A stretch of 64,000 nucleotides of DNA from an uncultured Bacteroidales bacterium (GCA_902800715.1 CADCFN010000018.1:1-64000); one strand, 5' to 3'. Positions 45,097-55,230 are shown, counted from the stretch's first letter. Numbers and translations: made by a program. The notes: a model not told the origin generated them from the letters alone.

Positions 45097-48000
45097 ATGA
45101 AAAAAGCATTGCAAATCTTTGTTTTACTGCTTGTGGCAGTCCTGTCGGTGTCGGCAGGCGTCCCCTGGCAGCCAGGCGATGTGAACTGTGACGACTGTGT
45201 GGACATCAACGACGTGACATCATTGGTAGATTATCTGCTGCAAGGTGACAACCCCATGAGCAACGCCAATGCCGATATTGACCGTGATGGCGAAGTCACC
45301 ATCAACGACCTCACCAAATTGATAGACCATCTGCTGGATGGCGCTGATTTGAACCCTGCCGAGGTTAAAACCTATACGGCGAACGGCGTGTCGTTCAATA
45401 TGGTAGTGGTCGATGGCGGTACCTTCACGATGGGTTTGACCGCCGAGCTCGGTCCGGATTCATATTGCAGGGATGAACTGCCCACCCACGAGGTGACGCT
45501 GCCGAGCTATGAAATCGGCCAGACCGAAGTGACACAGGAATTGTGGCAAGCGGTGATGGGCAATAACCCGAGCATCATCAGCTCAGCCAACGGATATTAT
45601 GAAGACCTGAGCCGTCCCGTGGAAAATGTCAACTGGGACGACTGCCATGCATTTATTGCCAAACTGAACCAGCTTACGGGCCAAACCTTCCGCCTGCCTA
45701 CCGAGGCTGAATGGGAATTTGCCGCCCGTGGCGGAAACCTGAGCCGGGGCTACATGTACGCTGGCAGCGACGACGTGGATGAGGTGGCATGGCATGATTT
45801 ATGCGACTTAGATGATATGGTTACCCGTCCTGTTGCCACCAAAAAGCCCAACGAGTTGGGACTGTATGACATGAGCGGTAACGTGTGGGAAAGATGCCAG
45901 GACTTTTTCGGAAAATACAGACCTTATCCGCAATACAACCCTACAGGCCCATCATCGTCTGAATATAATGATAGGGTGGCGCGTGGCGGCTACTATTGGT
46001 TTAGTTACGACTCGACGGTGTGTCGTGTGTCGTTTAGGGAGCTATGTGATGATATCAACAAGCAACGTACCTTAGGCTTGCGTCTCGTCCTGGGCGAAGA
46101 CCATTCATTCCGTCTGTCGGAAAATACCGTGACGGTATCGGTTGGCGGTGAGGCAACGGTCAATCTCCTGAATGGCAACGGGGCTTATACAGTCACTTGT
46201 GGCGACAGCGTCAGTGTAAGTATTGATGGTGACCGCCTTACTGTTACGGGAAATCAAGTGGGCATGACCCAGATACATATTACAGATAACGCCACCGGTG
46301 CTGTGAGCGTTCTTAGGGCCATCGTGGCTGCAACGATGCAGACTTTCACCGTCAACGGTGTGTCGTTCACGATGATTGGTGTCGAGGGCGGTACCTTCAT
46401 GATGGGTGCGGCCGATGACGACCTCGAGGCCGGTGACGATGAGAAACCAGCCCACGAGGTAACACTCTCGGGCTTTAGCATCGGTCAGACCGAAGTAACC
46501 CAAGAACTATGGGTCGCTGTGATGGGTCGCAATAATAGCGCCAATATATACGGTTACAATGACAACTGGACCCAGCCCGTGGATAAGGTCGAATGGTCTG
46601 ATTGCCAAGAATTTATTGTCAAACTGAATGCATTGACCGGCAAGCAGTTCCGCCTGCCCACCGAGGCCGAATGGGAGTTTGCTGCCCGTGGTGGCATACA
46701 CAGTAAAGGGTTCAAATACGCTGGCAGCAATTCAATCGATGATGTGGCGTGGTATCAAGGCACCTGTAAGATTCACGAGGAATCAGACCCCCCTCTCTAC
46801 GCACCACGTAGCGATGAGTCCAATTCTCCAATGCAGCCTGAGCGCCGATTGTCGTTGCAAGGGGGCAATAGAGTACCCGTACCTTCGCCCGATAACAATC
46901 TGGGTCCCCAGCCAGTCGCCCTCAAGCTGCCTAACGAATTGGGACTGTATGACATGAGTGGCAATGTGTTAGAGTATTGTCAAGATGTGTTTGGCGAATA
47001 CAGCAGTGACGCCCAAACCGACCCAATAGGTGAACATACTGGATATCATGGAGGTGTCCGTGGCGGCAATTGTAACGGAGACGCAACTCAATGCCGCGTG
47101 ACTAACCGATCGGGCATGAGCGGCTGGTGGAACTATGGTCTTCGCCTCGTGCTCGACGAGGAGAACAGTACTAAATTCCGCCTCTCGGAGACGCATTTAC
47201 AAGTATTCATCGGTGAGAGTAAGACAGTGAATATCCTCAATGGCAGTGGTGATTACACGGTGACTGGCAACAATGTTGATGCGAGTGTTGATGTGAGTGT
47301 TGACGGTGACCGCCTGACCGTGACAGGCAAGGCTGCTGGTATATACGACATTTTTGTTACCGATAATGTTACTGGCCTCACAACTGTCCTTTCAGCACAT
47401 GTTTATGTTGAAAGTGAAATCATTAATGATGTATTTGGTGGACCGCGCTTCAGAATGGTTCCCATCAAGGGCGGCACGTTCACCATGGGTGCCACGGCTG
47501 AGCAGGGTGATGATTACAATGAGGACGAGCAGCCTGCCCATGAGGTAACAGTGTCTGACTTCTACATCGGCCTGACCGAAGTGTTGCAGGCAACGTGGTG
47601 GAATGTGATGGGTAGCAACCCCAGCAACTTCCACTATGAAGTGCCTTGTGAAGCCCCCATGAGAGGAGAAGGCAAGTCAGAATACATCCCCTACGATGGT
47701 ATTTATGAGTACATCGACAGGCCCGTGGAACAGGTATCATGGTACGATTGCCAGAAGTTTATCGCCAGGTTGAACATGAGAACAGGCAAGCATTTCCGCC
47801 TGCCCACCGAGGCCGAGTGGGAGTACGCAGCCCGTGGCGGCCAACTGGGCCGCGGCTATAAGTATGCCGGTAGCGACTCGATTAATGATGTGGCGTGGTG
47901 CAATCCCATGTATTATGGCACGGCAACTATTGGTAGTCGTCGCGCAAACGAATTGGGCCTTTATGACATGAGCGGTAACTTGTGGGAGTGGTGCCAGGAT

Positions 48001-49146
48001 TGGTACGGCAACTACAGCAGCACGGCTCAGAATGACCCGACTGGTCCTGCTACGGGCTCAAACCGTGTGTTGCGTGGCGGTGCCTGGAATAGCGATGCCA
48101 ATGAGTGCCGCGTGTCGAGCCGTGACAGCAAGCGGCCTGACTTCTGGCAAAACAACGTGGGTATTCGCCTCGCTTATGATGCTGATGACAGCCCCAGATT
48201 CCGATTAAGCCAGACCGTCATCGAGCTGGGAGACGGCGAGAGCATGGCCATCAATATCCTTAACGGCCATGGCGCTTACAGTTACAACGTGGTTGAAGGC
48301 GAAAACAACGTGATTATCGGCATTGACGGCAATACATTTAACGTAGAAGGTGTTGCAGAGGGCATGAGTATCATCCGCGTCACCGATAACACCACTGGAG
48401 CCAGCACCGAACTCGTCGTGGTCGTTGTACTCGGTGACGAGCTCTTCGTGGTCAATGGTGTGGCTTTCAAACTGAAGAAGGTCAACGGCGGAACATTCAT
48501 GATGGGCGACCCCAATAACAACAATACTGATGAAAATCTGAAACCCGCCCACCAAGTGACGCTCTCAAGTTACCGTATTGGTCAGACCGAGGTGACTCAG
48601 CAGCTGTGGGAGGCTGTAATGGGCAATAACCCGAGCAAGTTCAAGGGCAAACCCAATAATCCCGTGGAGCAAGTGTCATGGAATGACTGCCAGGAGTTTA
48701 TCGCCAAGTTAAATGAGCTGACGGGCAGGAAGTTCCGCTTGCCCACCGAGGCCGAGTGGGAGTATGCCGCCCGTGGTGGTGATGCCCACAGCGACTACAT
48801 CTATGCCGGCAGCAACAACATCTATGATGTGGCATGGTTCTACGATAATAGCTTTGCACTTGGTCCCGAGGATTATAATTACGGTACACATTATGTGTGT
48901 ACCAAGTCGCGCAACGCTTTGGACCTTTATGACATGAGCGGCAACGTGTGGGAGTGGTGCCAGGACTGGTACGGCAACTACAGCAGCGAGGAGCAGACCA
49001 ACCCCACGGGACCTGCAACGGGTTTCTATCGCGTGAGCCGTGGCGGCAGCTGGTGCAACTCCGCCAAGTACTGCCGTGTGTTTGCCCGCAACTACGGCGC
49101 CCCGTCCTTCAAGGAACACTACCTGGGACTGCGCTTAGCCCTGTAA
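45097..49146 (+). CDS. Secreted protein with N-terminal dockerin and four FGE/SUMF1-type domains
   Basis: 1349 residues, signal peptide about 1-21. A dockerin sits at the N-terminus (about 25-85: GDVNCDDCVDINDVTSLVDY, ADIDRDGEVTINDLTKLID). Then four formylglycine-generating-enzyme-like domains at about 90-335, 413-695, 775-1030 and 1115-1349, each with GGTFxMG, IGQTEVTQELW, RLPTEAEWEFAARGG, LYDMSGNVWE and a final CRV..R...LGLRL. They are separated by three roughly 75-residue Ig-like linkers (VSVDGDRLTVTGKAAG). In true FGE two cysteines near this CR-R site act as catalyst; domains 1 and 3 have only one, and 2 and 4 have two with altered spacing. So these are probably binding modules. Domain 2 holds an extra Pro/Ser-rich insert. 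Confidence 0.92.
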   Translation: MKKALQIFVLLLVAVLSVSAGVPWQPGDVNCDDCVDINDVTSLVDYLLQGDNPMSNANADIDRDGEVTINDLTKLIDHLLDGADLNPAEVKTYTANGVSFNMVVVDGGTFTMGLTAELGPDSYCRDELPTHEVTLPSYEIGQTEVTQELWQAVMGNNPSIISSANGYYEDLSRPVENVNWDDCHAFIAKLNQLTGQTFRLPTEAEWEFAARGGNLSRGYMYAGSDDVDEVAWHDLCDLDDMVTRPVATKKPNELGLYDMSGNVWERCQDFFGKYRPYPQYNPTGPSSSEYNDRVARGGYYWFSYDSTVCRVSFRELCDDINKQRTLGLRLVLGEDHSFRLSENTVTVSVGGEATVNLLNGNGAYTVTCGDSVSVSIDGDRLTVTGNQVGMTQIHITDNATGAVSVLRAIVAATMQTFTVNGVSFTMIGVEGGTFMMGAADDDLEAGDDEKPAHEVTLSGFSIGQTEVTQELWVAVMGRNNSANIYGYNDNWTQPVDKVEWSDCQEFIVKLNALTGKQFRLPTEAEWEFAARGGIHSKGFKYAGSNSIDDVAWYQGTCKIHEESDPPLYAPRSDESNSPMQPERRLSLQGGNRVPVPSPDNNLGPQPVALKLPNELGLYDMSGNVLEYCQDVFGEYSSDAQTDPIGEHTGYHGGVRGGNCNGDATQCRVTNRSGMSGWWNYGLRLVLDEENSTKFRLSETHLQVFIGESKTVNILNGSGDYTVTGNNVDASVDVSVDGDRLTVTGKAAGIYDIFVTDNVTGLTTVLSAHVYVESEIINDVFGGPRFRMVPIKGGTFTMGATAEQGDDYNEDEQPAHEVTVSDFYIGLTEVLQATWWNVMGSNPSNFHYEVPCEAPMRGEGKSEYIPYDGIYEYIDRPVEQVSWYDCQKFIARLNMRTGKHFRLPTEAEWEYAARGGQLGRGYKYAGSDSINDVAWCNPMYYGTATIGSRRANELGLYDMSGNLWEWCQDWYGNYSSTAQNDPTGPATGSNRVLRGGAWNSDANECRVSSRDSKRPDFWQNNVGIRLAYDADDSPRFRLSQTVIELGDGESMAINILNGHGAYSYNVVEGENNVIIGIDGNTFNVEGVAEGMSIIRVTDNTTGASTELVVVVVLGDELFVVNGVAFKLKKVNGGTFMMGDPNNNNTDENLKPAHQVTLSSYRIGQTEVTQQLWEAVMGNNPSKFKGKPNNPVEQVSWNDCQEFIAKLNELTGRKFRLPTEAEWEYAARGGDAHSDYIYAGSNNIYDVAWFYDNSFALGPEDYNYGTHYVCTKSRNALDLYDMSGNVWEWCQDWYGNYSSEEQTNPTGPATGFYRVSRGGSWCNSAKYCRVFARNYGAPSFKEHYLGLRLAL

Positions 49147-49189
49147 ATTGTTTTTAACGATAATTTATCGCCAAAGGTGGGTTCAGGCA

Positions 49190-49220
49190 TTTGAGCCCAC
49201 CTGATTTTTTACTATATTTG
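49190..49220 (+). promoter_or_regulatory. Promoter at the pcrA start codon
   Basis: TTTG at 49190-49193, 19-base spacer, TATATTTG at 49213-49220. Transcription would begin near 49226-49227, at the ATG itself, implying leaderless mRNA or use of another promoter. Confidence 0.6.
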
Positions 49221-49225
49221 CAACC

Positions 49226-51634
49226 ATGAATGAAAACTATCTTGAGAAACTGAATGAACAGCAACGGGCGGCTGTCGAGTACTGCGACGGGCCGCAACTG
49301 GTGATTGCCGGTGCAGGCTCGGGCAAAACCCGTGTGCTCACCTATAAAATAGTGCACCTGCTGCAACAGGGGTACGAGCCGTGGCGCATCATGGCGCTGA
49401 CGTTCACAAACAAGGCTGCCCGAGAGATGCGTGAGCGCATCGAGCCGCTGGCGGGACCCGATGTCGCCGCCCAGCTGTGGATGGGCACGTTCCACTCGAT
49501 TTTCTCGCGCCTGCTGCGCCGCAATGCCGAGCGCATCGGCTTCAAGCCCGATTTCACCATCTACGACCAGAGCGACTCGCGCTCCCTCATCAAGCTCATC
49601 GTCAAGGAGATGGGGCTAGATGACAAACTCTATAAGCCAGCCACCATCCAGACCCAAATCAGCAACGCCAAGAATGCCTTGATAGGGCCTGATGACTATG
49701 CCCGCAACCAGGCACTCATCGATGCCGACCGTGACGCCCAGCGCCCCGAGACAGCCGCTATCTACAGGGCCTATTGGAGCCGTTGCCACATTGCCGGAGC
49801 GATGGACTTTGATGACCTGCTGCTCTACACCAACATCCTGCTGCGCGACCACCAAGACGTGCTGGAACAGTACCAGGAGTTCTTCCGCTACATCCTAGTT
49901 GACGAGTATCAGGATACCAACTTCTCGCAGCACCTGATTGTCTACCAGTTGAGCAAGAAATACAACCGCCTGTGTGTCGTGGGCGACGATGCCCAGAGCA
50001 TCTACAGTTTCCGCGGGGCAAATATCGACAACATCCTGCGGCTGCAGCGCTTCTATCCCGACATCAAGACCTTCAAGCTGGAACGCAACTACCGTTCGAC
50101 ACAGACCATCACCGATGCCGCCAACAGCCTCATCGAGAAGAACAAAGGCCAGATTGCCAAGCACTTGTTCAGCAAGAACGCCGTCGGCGACCGCATCCCG
50201 GTCATCCAGTGCTACAGTGACTACGAGGAAGCCTATGTCGTCGCCAACCAGATTGCCGCGTTGAAGGCACGTCAGGGCGACAGCTACGAGGATTATGCGG
50301 TGCTGTACCGCACCAACGCCCAGTCGCGCGTGCTGGAGGAAGCCTTGAGCAACGGCGGGCGGCGTGACAAGCACGGCAACATGCGCAACGCCATCCCCTA
50401 CCGCATCTACGGCGGCCTGTCGTTCTACCAGCGCAAGGAGGTGAAAGACGCCATCTGCTACTTCAGGCTCGTCATCAACCCCGACGATGACGAAGCGCTG
50501 CGCCGCGTCATCAACTACCCCGCCCGTGGCATCGGTGACACCACGGTGGGCAAAATCACCCATTGCGCTACGCAGAGCGGTGTGAGCCTGTGGCAAGTCA
50601 TCAACAATGCCGAGCAATATGGATTGAACGTGAATCGCGGCACACTCGCCAAGTTGGACGGCTTTACTGACCTGATTAAAGGGCTGATAGAGCTGAACCA
50701 GCAGGGTGACGATGCCTTGACCGTCGCCAAGGAGACCATCAAGCGCTCCCACATCAAGAGCGTGCTCATGGGCGACAATACCCCCGAGAATATCAGCCGC
50801 ATCGAGAACCTCGATGAGCTGCTGAATGCCGTTAATGATTTTCAGCAAATCAAGGAGGAGACCGGTGACGAGCATTGCCTGATTGGCGATTTTCTTGCCG
50901 AGACCTCGCTGCTCACCGACCAGGACATGAACGACCCCGATGGCGAAAAAGTCACCCTGATGACCGTCCATGCCGCCAAGGGTCTGGAATTCAGGAACGT
51001 CATCATCGTGGGTGTTGAGGAAGACCTGTTCCCGAGCGCGATGAGCGCCGGATCCCTCTACCAGATTGAAGAGGAGCGCCGCTTGCTCTATGTCGCCATA
51101 ACGCGCGCCGAGGTGAACTGTATCATCACCTATGCCACGTCACGCTACCACAATGGTCAGACCAGGTCATGCGTCATCAGCCGTTTCCTGAAGGACATAG
51201 CGCCAGAATACTTGCTGATGGGCAGCACCAACTCTACTGCCATGCCAGCCCGCAAGCGCTCGCGCTGGGATGACGAGGACGACTTGGATGCCATGCGCGA
51301 CGAGTGGAACAGCCAGTCACCCAAGAGAAGCGCCACGCCGAGACGCACCGAGGAAGAGCCCCGGTCCACACGGACAACGCCCACGCGACGGACGCCCATG
51401 CAACCACCGTCAAGGCCGTCGGCACCCACCCCACCCGCTCCTGCCGCCAGCGGCAACTTCACCATCCACACGGTTGATGAATTGAGCGTGAGGAGCGAAA
51501 TCCTGCACCAGAGGTTCGGACGCGGTACAGTCACCAACATCGACACGAGCGGTGATGCCAAAATCGACGTTGTTTTTCACGACGGCCAAACGAGAAAACT
51601 GCTGCTGAAATTCGCAAAATTTGAAATTCTTTAA
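49226..51634 (+). CDS. pcrA: UvrD/PcrA-type ATP-dependent DNA helicase
   Basis: Superfamily 1 3'-5' helicase in repair and replication restart, 802 residues. N-terminal Q motif LNEQQRAAVEY, Walker A GAGSGKTRVL, TFTNKAAREMRERI, motif II VDEYQDTNFSQH, motif III GDDAQSIYSFRGA, LERNYRST (IV), and motifs V-VI TVHAAKGLEF and LLYVAITRA. The C-terminal tail has a Pro/Thr/Arg-rich linker (about 675-740) and a short Tudor-like UvrD C-terminal fold (VRSEILHQRFGRGTVTNIDT) that binds RNA polymerase in homologues. Followed 15 bases later by nspC. Confidence 0.96.
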   Translation: MNENYLEKLNEQQRAAVEYCDGPQLVIAGAGSGKTRVLTYKIVHLLQQGYEPWRIMALTFTNKAAREMRERIEPLAGPDVAAQLWMGTFHSIFSRLLRRNAERIGFKPDFTIYDQSDSRSLIKLIVKEMGLDDKLYKPATIQTQISNAKNALIGPDDYARNQALIDADRDAQRPETAAIYRAYWSRCHIAGAMDFDDLLLYTNILLRDHQDVLEQYQEFFRYILVDEYQDTNFSQHLIVYQLSKKYNRLCVVGDDAQSIYSFRGANIDNILRLQRFYPDIKTFKLERNYRSTQTITDAANSLIEKNKGQIAKHLFSKNAVGDRIPVIQCYSDYEEAYVVANQIAALKARQGDSYEDYAVLYRTNAQSRVLEEALSNGGRRDKHGNMRNAIPYRIYGGLSFYQRKEVKDAICYFRLVINPDDDEALRRVINYPARGIGDTTVGKITHCATQSGVSLWQVINNAEQYGLNVNRGTLAKLDGFTDLIKGLIELNQQGDDALTVAKETIKRSHIKSVLMGDNTPENISRIENLDELLNAVNDFQQIKEETGDEHCLIGDFLAETSLLTDQDMNDPDGEKVTLMTVHAAKGLEFRNVIIVGVEEDLFPSAMSAGSLYQIEEERRLLYVAITRAEVNCIITYATSRYHNGQTRSCVISRFLKDIAPEYLLMGSTNSTAMPARKRSRWDDEDDLDAMRDEWNSQSPKRSATPRRTEEEPRSTRTTPTRRTPMQPPSRPSAPTPPAPAASGNFTIHTVDELSVRSEILHQRFGRGTVTNIDTSGDAKIDVVFHDGQTRKLLLKFAKFEIL

Positions 51635-51649
51635 AAACCACAATATCAC

Positions 51650-52795
51650 ATGGAAGAGTACAAGACGCCCTATTATATCGTGTATGAGGAAAAGTTGCGC
51701 AAGAACATCGAGCTGATTACCGGTGTTGCCCAGCGCACGGGTGTGGATATCATCATGGCGTTCAAGGCCAACGCGCTGTGGCGCACGTTTGACATCTTCA
51801 GGGAGTACGGCATCGAGTCCACTGCCAGCTCGGTGAACGAGATGCTGCTTGCCAACGATGAGCTCAAGTGCCGCACCCACACCTATTGTCCCGCCTATAC
51901 CGAGGACACCATCGACGCCTACATCGCGGGCAGTTCGCACATCACCTTTAACTCCATTGAGCAATACTTGCGCTTTGCCGACCGTGTGAACCAGCACAAT
52001 GCCGACTGGCCCGGCGAACAGGTGAGCTGCGGCCTGCGCGTCAACCCCATGTGCTCGGTCATCGAGACCGACATCTACAATCCCTGCTGCCCCGGGTCGC
52101 GCTTCGGCGTGCTGGCAAGCGACCTCAAGGAACTGCCCGAGGGGATTGAGGGCTTCCACTTCCATGCCCTGTGCGAGAGCACGAGTTTTGACCTGGAGAA
52201 AGTGCTGCTGGCACTGAAACAGCAGTTCGGCCAATACCTGCCACGCCTCAAGTGGCTCAATATGGGTGGCGGTCACCTGATGACACGCAAAGGGTACAAT
52301 ATCAAGCATCTGGAGCAGGTGCTGGGTGCTTTCCAGGGCGCCTACCCCAACCTGCAGCTCATTCTGGAGCCCGGCAGCGCCTGGTGCTGGCAAACGGGCG
52401 ACCTGGAGGCCAGCGTGGTGGACGTGGTGACCAACAGCGGCATCACTACCGCGATAGTTGACGTGTCATTCGCCTGTCACATGCCCGACTGCCTGGAAAT
52501 GCCCTACAAGCCCGTCATCAGCCAAGCGCTCGACGACGTGGACCCGACGAAACCGACTTACCGCATGGGCGGCAATTCGTGCCTGAGCGGCGACTATGTG
52601 GGCGACTGGAGCTTTGAGCAGCCGTTGAAGCGCGGCGACCGCATCACCTTCGAGGACATGAACCACTACACGACCGTCAAGACCAACATGTTTAACGGCA
52701 TCCAGCACCCGTCCATCCTGCTGAAACGCATGGACGGCACCGTTGAAGTCCTGAGAGAATTTGATTACATCGACTACAAGACCCGCATGAGCTAA
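51650..52795 (+). CDS. nspC: Carboxynorspermidine/carboxyspermidine decarboxylase
   Basis: PLP-dependent alanine-racemase-fold decarboxylase, 381 residues, last step of the aspartate-semialdehyde route to spermidine or norspermidine. The PLP lysine is in IIMAFKANALW (Lys39). Further sites are TASSVNEML, LRVNPMCSVIETDIYNPCCP, GFHFHALCES, WLNMGGGHLMT, LEPGSAWCW and the Cys-rich active loop GGNSCLSGDYVGDWSF. Full length. The gene shares a transcript with pcrA by spacing. The partner NspA/CASDH dehydrogenase is not in this window. Confidence 0.95.
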   Translation: MEEYKTPYYIVYEEKLRKNIELITGVAQRTGVDIIMAFKANALWRTFDIFREYGIESTASSVNEMLLANDELKCRTHTYCPAYTEDTIDAYIAGSSHITFNSIEQYLRFADRVNQHNADWPGEQVSCGLRVNPMCSVIETDIYNPCCPGSRFGVLASDLKELPEGIEGFHFHALCESTSFDLEKVLLALKQQFGQYLPRLKWLNMGGGHLMTRKGYNIKHLEQVLGAFQGAYPNLQLILEPGSAWCWQTGDLEASVVDVVTNSGITTAIVDVSFACHMPDCLEMPYKPVISQALDDVDPTKPTYRMGGNSCLSGDYVGDWSFEQPLKRGDRITFEDMNHYTTVKTNMFNGIQHPSILLKRMDGTVEVLREFDYIDYKTRMS

Positions 52796-52845
52796 TTATT
52801 CTAGAAGCTCTAGAAACTCTAGATTATCTAGATATTCTAGATGGT
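52796..52845. repeat. CTAGA-rich simple repeat
   Basis: Five or more copies of TCTAGA/CTAGAAx in about 45 bases between the convergent nspC and DUF5103 genes. Some copies can pair with each other, so it may act as a weak transcription end. Confidence 0.7.
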
Positions 52846-52862
52846 CTGATTATTCGGGGGGA

Positions 52863-54134
52863 TTATCGGCCGGAGTAGGTGACGCCGTAGCCGACCAGGC
52901 GGTCGTAGCGCTCGCCCATGGGATGCTGATAGACCTTGACGAGGTACTCGTTGACGGTCTCGTAGTGGTCACCCTCGATTCTACCCGTCTGCCCCACCGT
53001 TGAGCCATCAGGCACCCAAAGGTACATGTAATTATAGGCGCCCTGCTTGAGGAGGATGTCGGCAGAATAATAACCACTGGAAGCATCATATTTCATCATC
53101 TGCGAAGCCGGATAGCCCTCAGTGAACTCGCCATAGAGCATCACGTTGCCACCAGTGAGTTTGCCGCCCAAGTCGAGATTAAAGTGCGTCATTATGTAAT
53201 CGGCCTCGACAGCGCTCTCGCCACGGGACTCGCCGTTGCGGATGGTGAAGCGCCCGAACTGCGTCTTGTCATAGAGGTATTGCGTATTACTGCGGGACTT
53301 ATCCAAGAACAGCGTGGCATGATAGATGGGCTCGTAGTAGTCTATGGACTGGACACCCATGTTCATGTTGTGGGCAAAGACTGTCTCAAAACGGCGGAAC
53401 TCGTTGCCGGCAGGGAAGATGAGGCTGCGGTTGCTTTCATAGGAGACGTGATCGACTGTGACCGTCATTGGGCGTGTGACCGTCACTGCATTGTCCTCGC
53501 GCGAGTTCTGGCTGACGACGCAGATGAACTCGCTGAAGGGGTCGCGAACCTGACCGGGCTTGTATTTGACATCGAAGCTCACCTGCTGATAGCGGTTGTT
53601 GTACTCGATATCGGTGCGCGACGTCACCTGGGGATAGACGTGCACATTGCCCTCGCAAACCGAGAAACGCGTCTGGAACAGAATCTCGTCGGGGTCGTCC
53701 TCCTCATAGACCGTGAGCAGGTAGTTGCCACTGACCAGAAATTCCATGTTCTCGTTGGGCAGCGTGAACTGGTAGTTGTAATAGTGGACAAAGGTTGCCT
53801 TGCAGAGCTCATAGTCATCAATGTCGGCATAGTTGAAACCGCTCACATACTCGCTTTCGAGCAGCGACGAGGGCTGCCAGTTGGCATTGCAGTGGGTGAC
53901 ACTGTAGCGCAGGTAATGGACCTCGTAGTCCAGGTAATCGAAGCTGACCACGAGGGGGTTGTTGCCGCCCAACATGAGTATCGGGGGCATATACATATTG
54001 TTGGCAAGGCACACCTTGAGCGACCGCACGTTGCTGTCAAAGATATGGGTGCGGGTATCCACGCCGTTTTGTGCCAGAGCTGCAAATGACATGAGAGCAG
54101 CGCACAGCAGAGTTATGAATGAGCTATGTTTCAT
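52863..54134 (-). CDS. DUF5103 domain secreted protein
   Basis: 423 residues, signal peptide about 1-22 (AALAQ). Family DUF5103, widespread in Bacteroidota, probably an outer-surface beta-sandwich protein. Recognisable parts are VKVC-type strand SLKVCLANNMYMPPILMLGG, YLRYSVTHCNANWQPSSLLE, SEYVSGFNYADIDDYE and LLVYGVTYSGR-like end (LVGYGVTYSGR). ATG 54134 is chosen; the longer frame start at 54251 lacks a signal peptide and is out of character. Precise function unknown, despite some association with gliding/secretion gene sets. Confidence 0.88.
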   Translation of the reverse strand: MKHSSFITLLCAALMSFAALAQNGVDTRTHIFDSNVRSLKVCLANNMYMPPILMLGGNNPLVVSFDYLDYEVHYLRYSVTHCNANWQPSSLLESEYVSGFNYADIDDYELCKATFVHYYNYQFTLPNENMEFLVSGNYLLTVYEEDDPDEILFQTRFSVCEGNVHVYPQVTSRTDIEYNNRYQQVSFDVKYKPGQVRDPFSEFICVVSQNSREDNAVTVTRPMTVTVDHVSYESNRSLIFPAGNEFRRFETVFAHNMNMGVQSIDYYEPIYHATLFLDKSRSNTQYLYDKTQFGRFTIRNGESRGESAVEADYIMTHFNLDLGGKLTGGNVMLYGEFTEGYPASQMMKYDASSGYYSADILLKQGAYNYMYLWVPDGSTVGQTGRIEGDHYETVNEYLVKVYQHPMGERYDRLVGYGVTYSGR

Positions 54135-54180
54135 CTTGTTGTATCTATTTGAACATTGGACTACAGCAAACCGATTAGGT

Positions 54181-55161
54181 TTAACGCAGCAGCAGATAGG
54201 CAATATAGGCAATATAGATAGCGAGGAAAATGATACCCTCGATGCGGTCAAACTTGTTTTTCTTGAACGTGTAGATGACCAGATAGAGCATCAGCGCAGC
54301 CACCAGCATCACCAGATAGTCCACAATGTTAATCGACTGGAACGAAAGCGGTCGAACGGTTGATGCCACACCAAGGATAAACATCAAGTTGAACAAATTG
54401 CTGCCGATGACGTTACCCAAAGCCAGCTGGGGATTCTTCTTGGACGCGGCAATGATGGCGGTCACCAATTCGGGCAATGAGGTGCCGACGGCAACAATGG
54501 TGATGGCAATAACGGCATCGCTCAATCCCCACGCTTTGGCCAGATTCTTGGCACTGTCGAGAAACAGATTGCCGCCGTAGATGAGCAGGGCGAGTGACGC
54601 CAGCGCGATGGGCCAAAGGAGCCAGGGACTCTTGCCCGTGAGTGACGACTTGGCTTCCTCGTCAGCTTCTACAAGGGCCTTCTTGGGGTCCTTGCCCTTC
54701 TGAATAACCACCCAGCCCATATATCCGATGAAGACGATGAGCAAAACGATACCGTCGAGCATGTTCAATGAACTATCGAGTCCGGGGACAATGGAATCGT
54801 TGGCAATAGCCATCACGAGCACCGACATGAAGATGAGGAACGGAATGTCGCGCACACGCTGCAAGCGCTCGATAGGGAAAGGCAAAATCGCGGCTGTCAC
54901 ACCCAAAATGAGGAAAATGTTGGCGATGTTGGAGCCTAACACGTTACCCATTGCGATATCGCCATTGTTGGGCACCTTGTTCAACGCCGAGGACACCGAG
55001 ACAAACAATTCGGGGGCGCTGGTGCCGATGCCGACGATAGTCAGACCGATGATAAAGTTAGATACCTTCGCCCGCTGGGCAATCGCCACCGATGAGTCAA
55101 CAAGATAATTGGCAGCGAGCAGCAACAGGCCCAAACCAACGACAAGCAATAAATAATCCAT
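54181..55161 (-). CDS. Calcium/sodium antiporter (CaCA family, YrbG-like)
   Basis: Inner-membrane cation exchanger of 326 residues with about ten membrane helices in two inverted halves. Each half carries the ion-binding alpha repeat: GIGTSAPELFVSVSSALN with GNVLGSNIANIFLILG, and AVGTSLPELVTAIIAASK with GNVIGSNLFNLMFILG. A charged cytoplasmic loop (KGKDPKKALVEADEEAKSSL, about 160-180) separates them. ATG 55161 begins MDYLLLVVGLG. Ion specificity (Na/Ca or K-dependent) cannot be told. It lies 69 bases after alaS. Confidence 0.93.
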   Translation of the reverse strand: MDYLLLVVGLGLLLLAANYLVDSSVAIAQRAKVSNFIIGLTIVGIGTSAPELFVSVSSALNKVPNNGDIAMGNVLGSNIANIFLILGVTAAILPFPIERLQRVRDIPFLIFMSVLVMAIANDSIVPGLDSSLNMLDGIVLLIVFIGYMGWVVIQKGKDPKKALVEADEEAKSSLTGKSPWLLWPIALASLALLIYGGNLFLDSAKNLAKAWGLSDAVIAITIVAVGTSLPELVTAIIAASKKNPQLALGNVIGSNLFNLMFILGVASTVRPLSFQSINIVDYLVMLVAALMLYLVIYTFKKNKFDRIEGIIFLAIYIAYIAYLLLR

Positions 55162-55230
55162 CTTGAATATCAATATAAAAAGCCGCTGTCGCACCCTTGG
55201 TCCATTCAGGAGGTGCGACAGCGATAAAGC

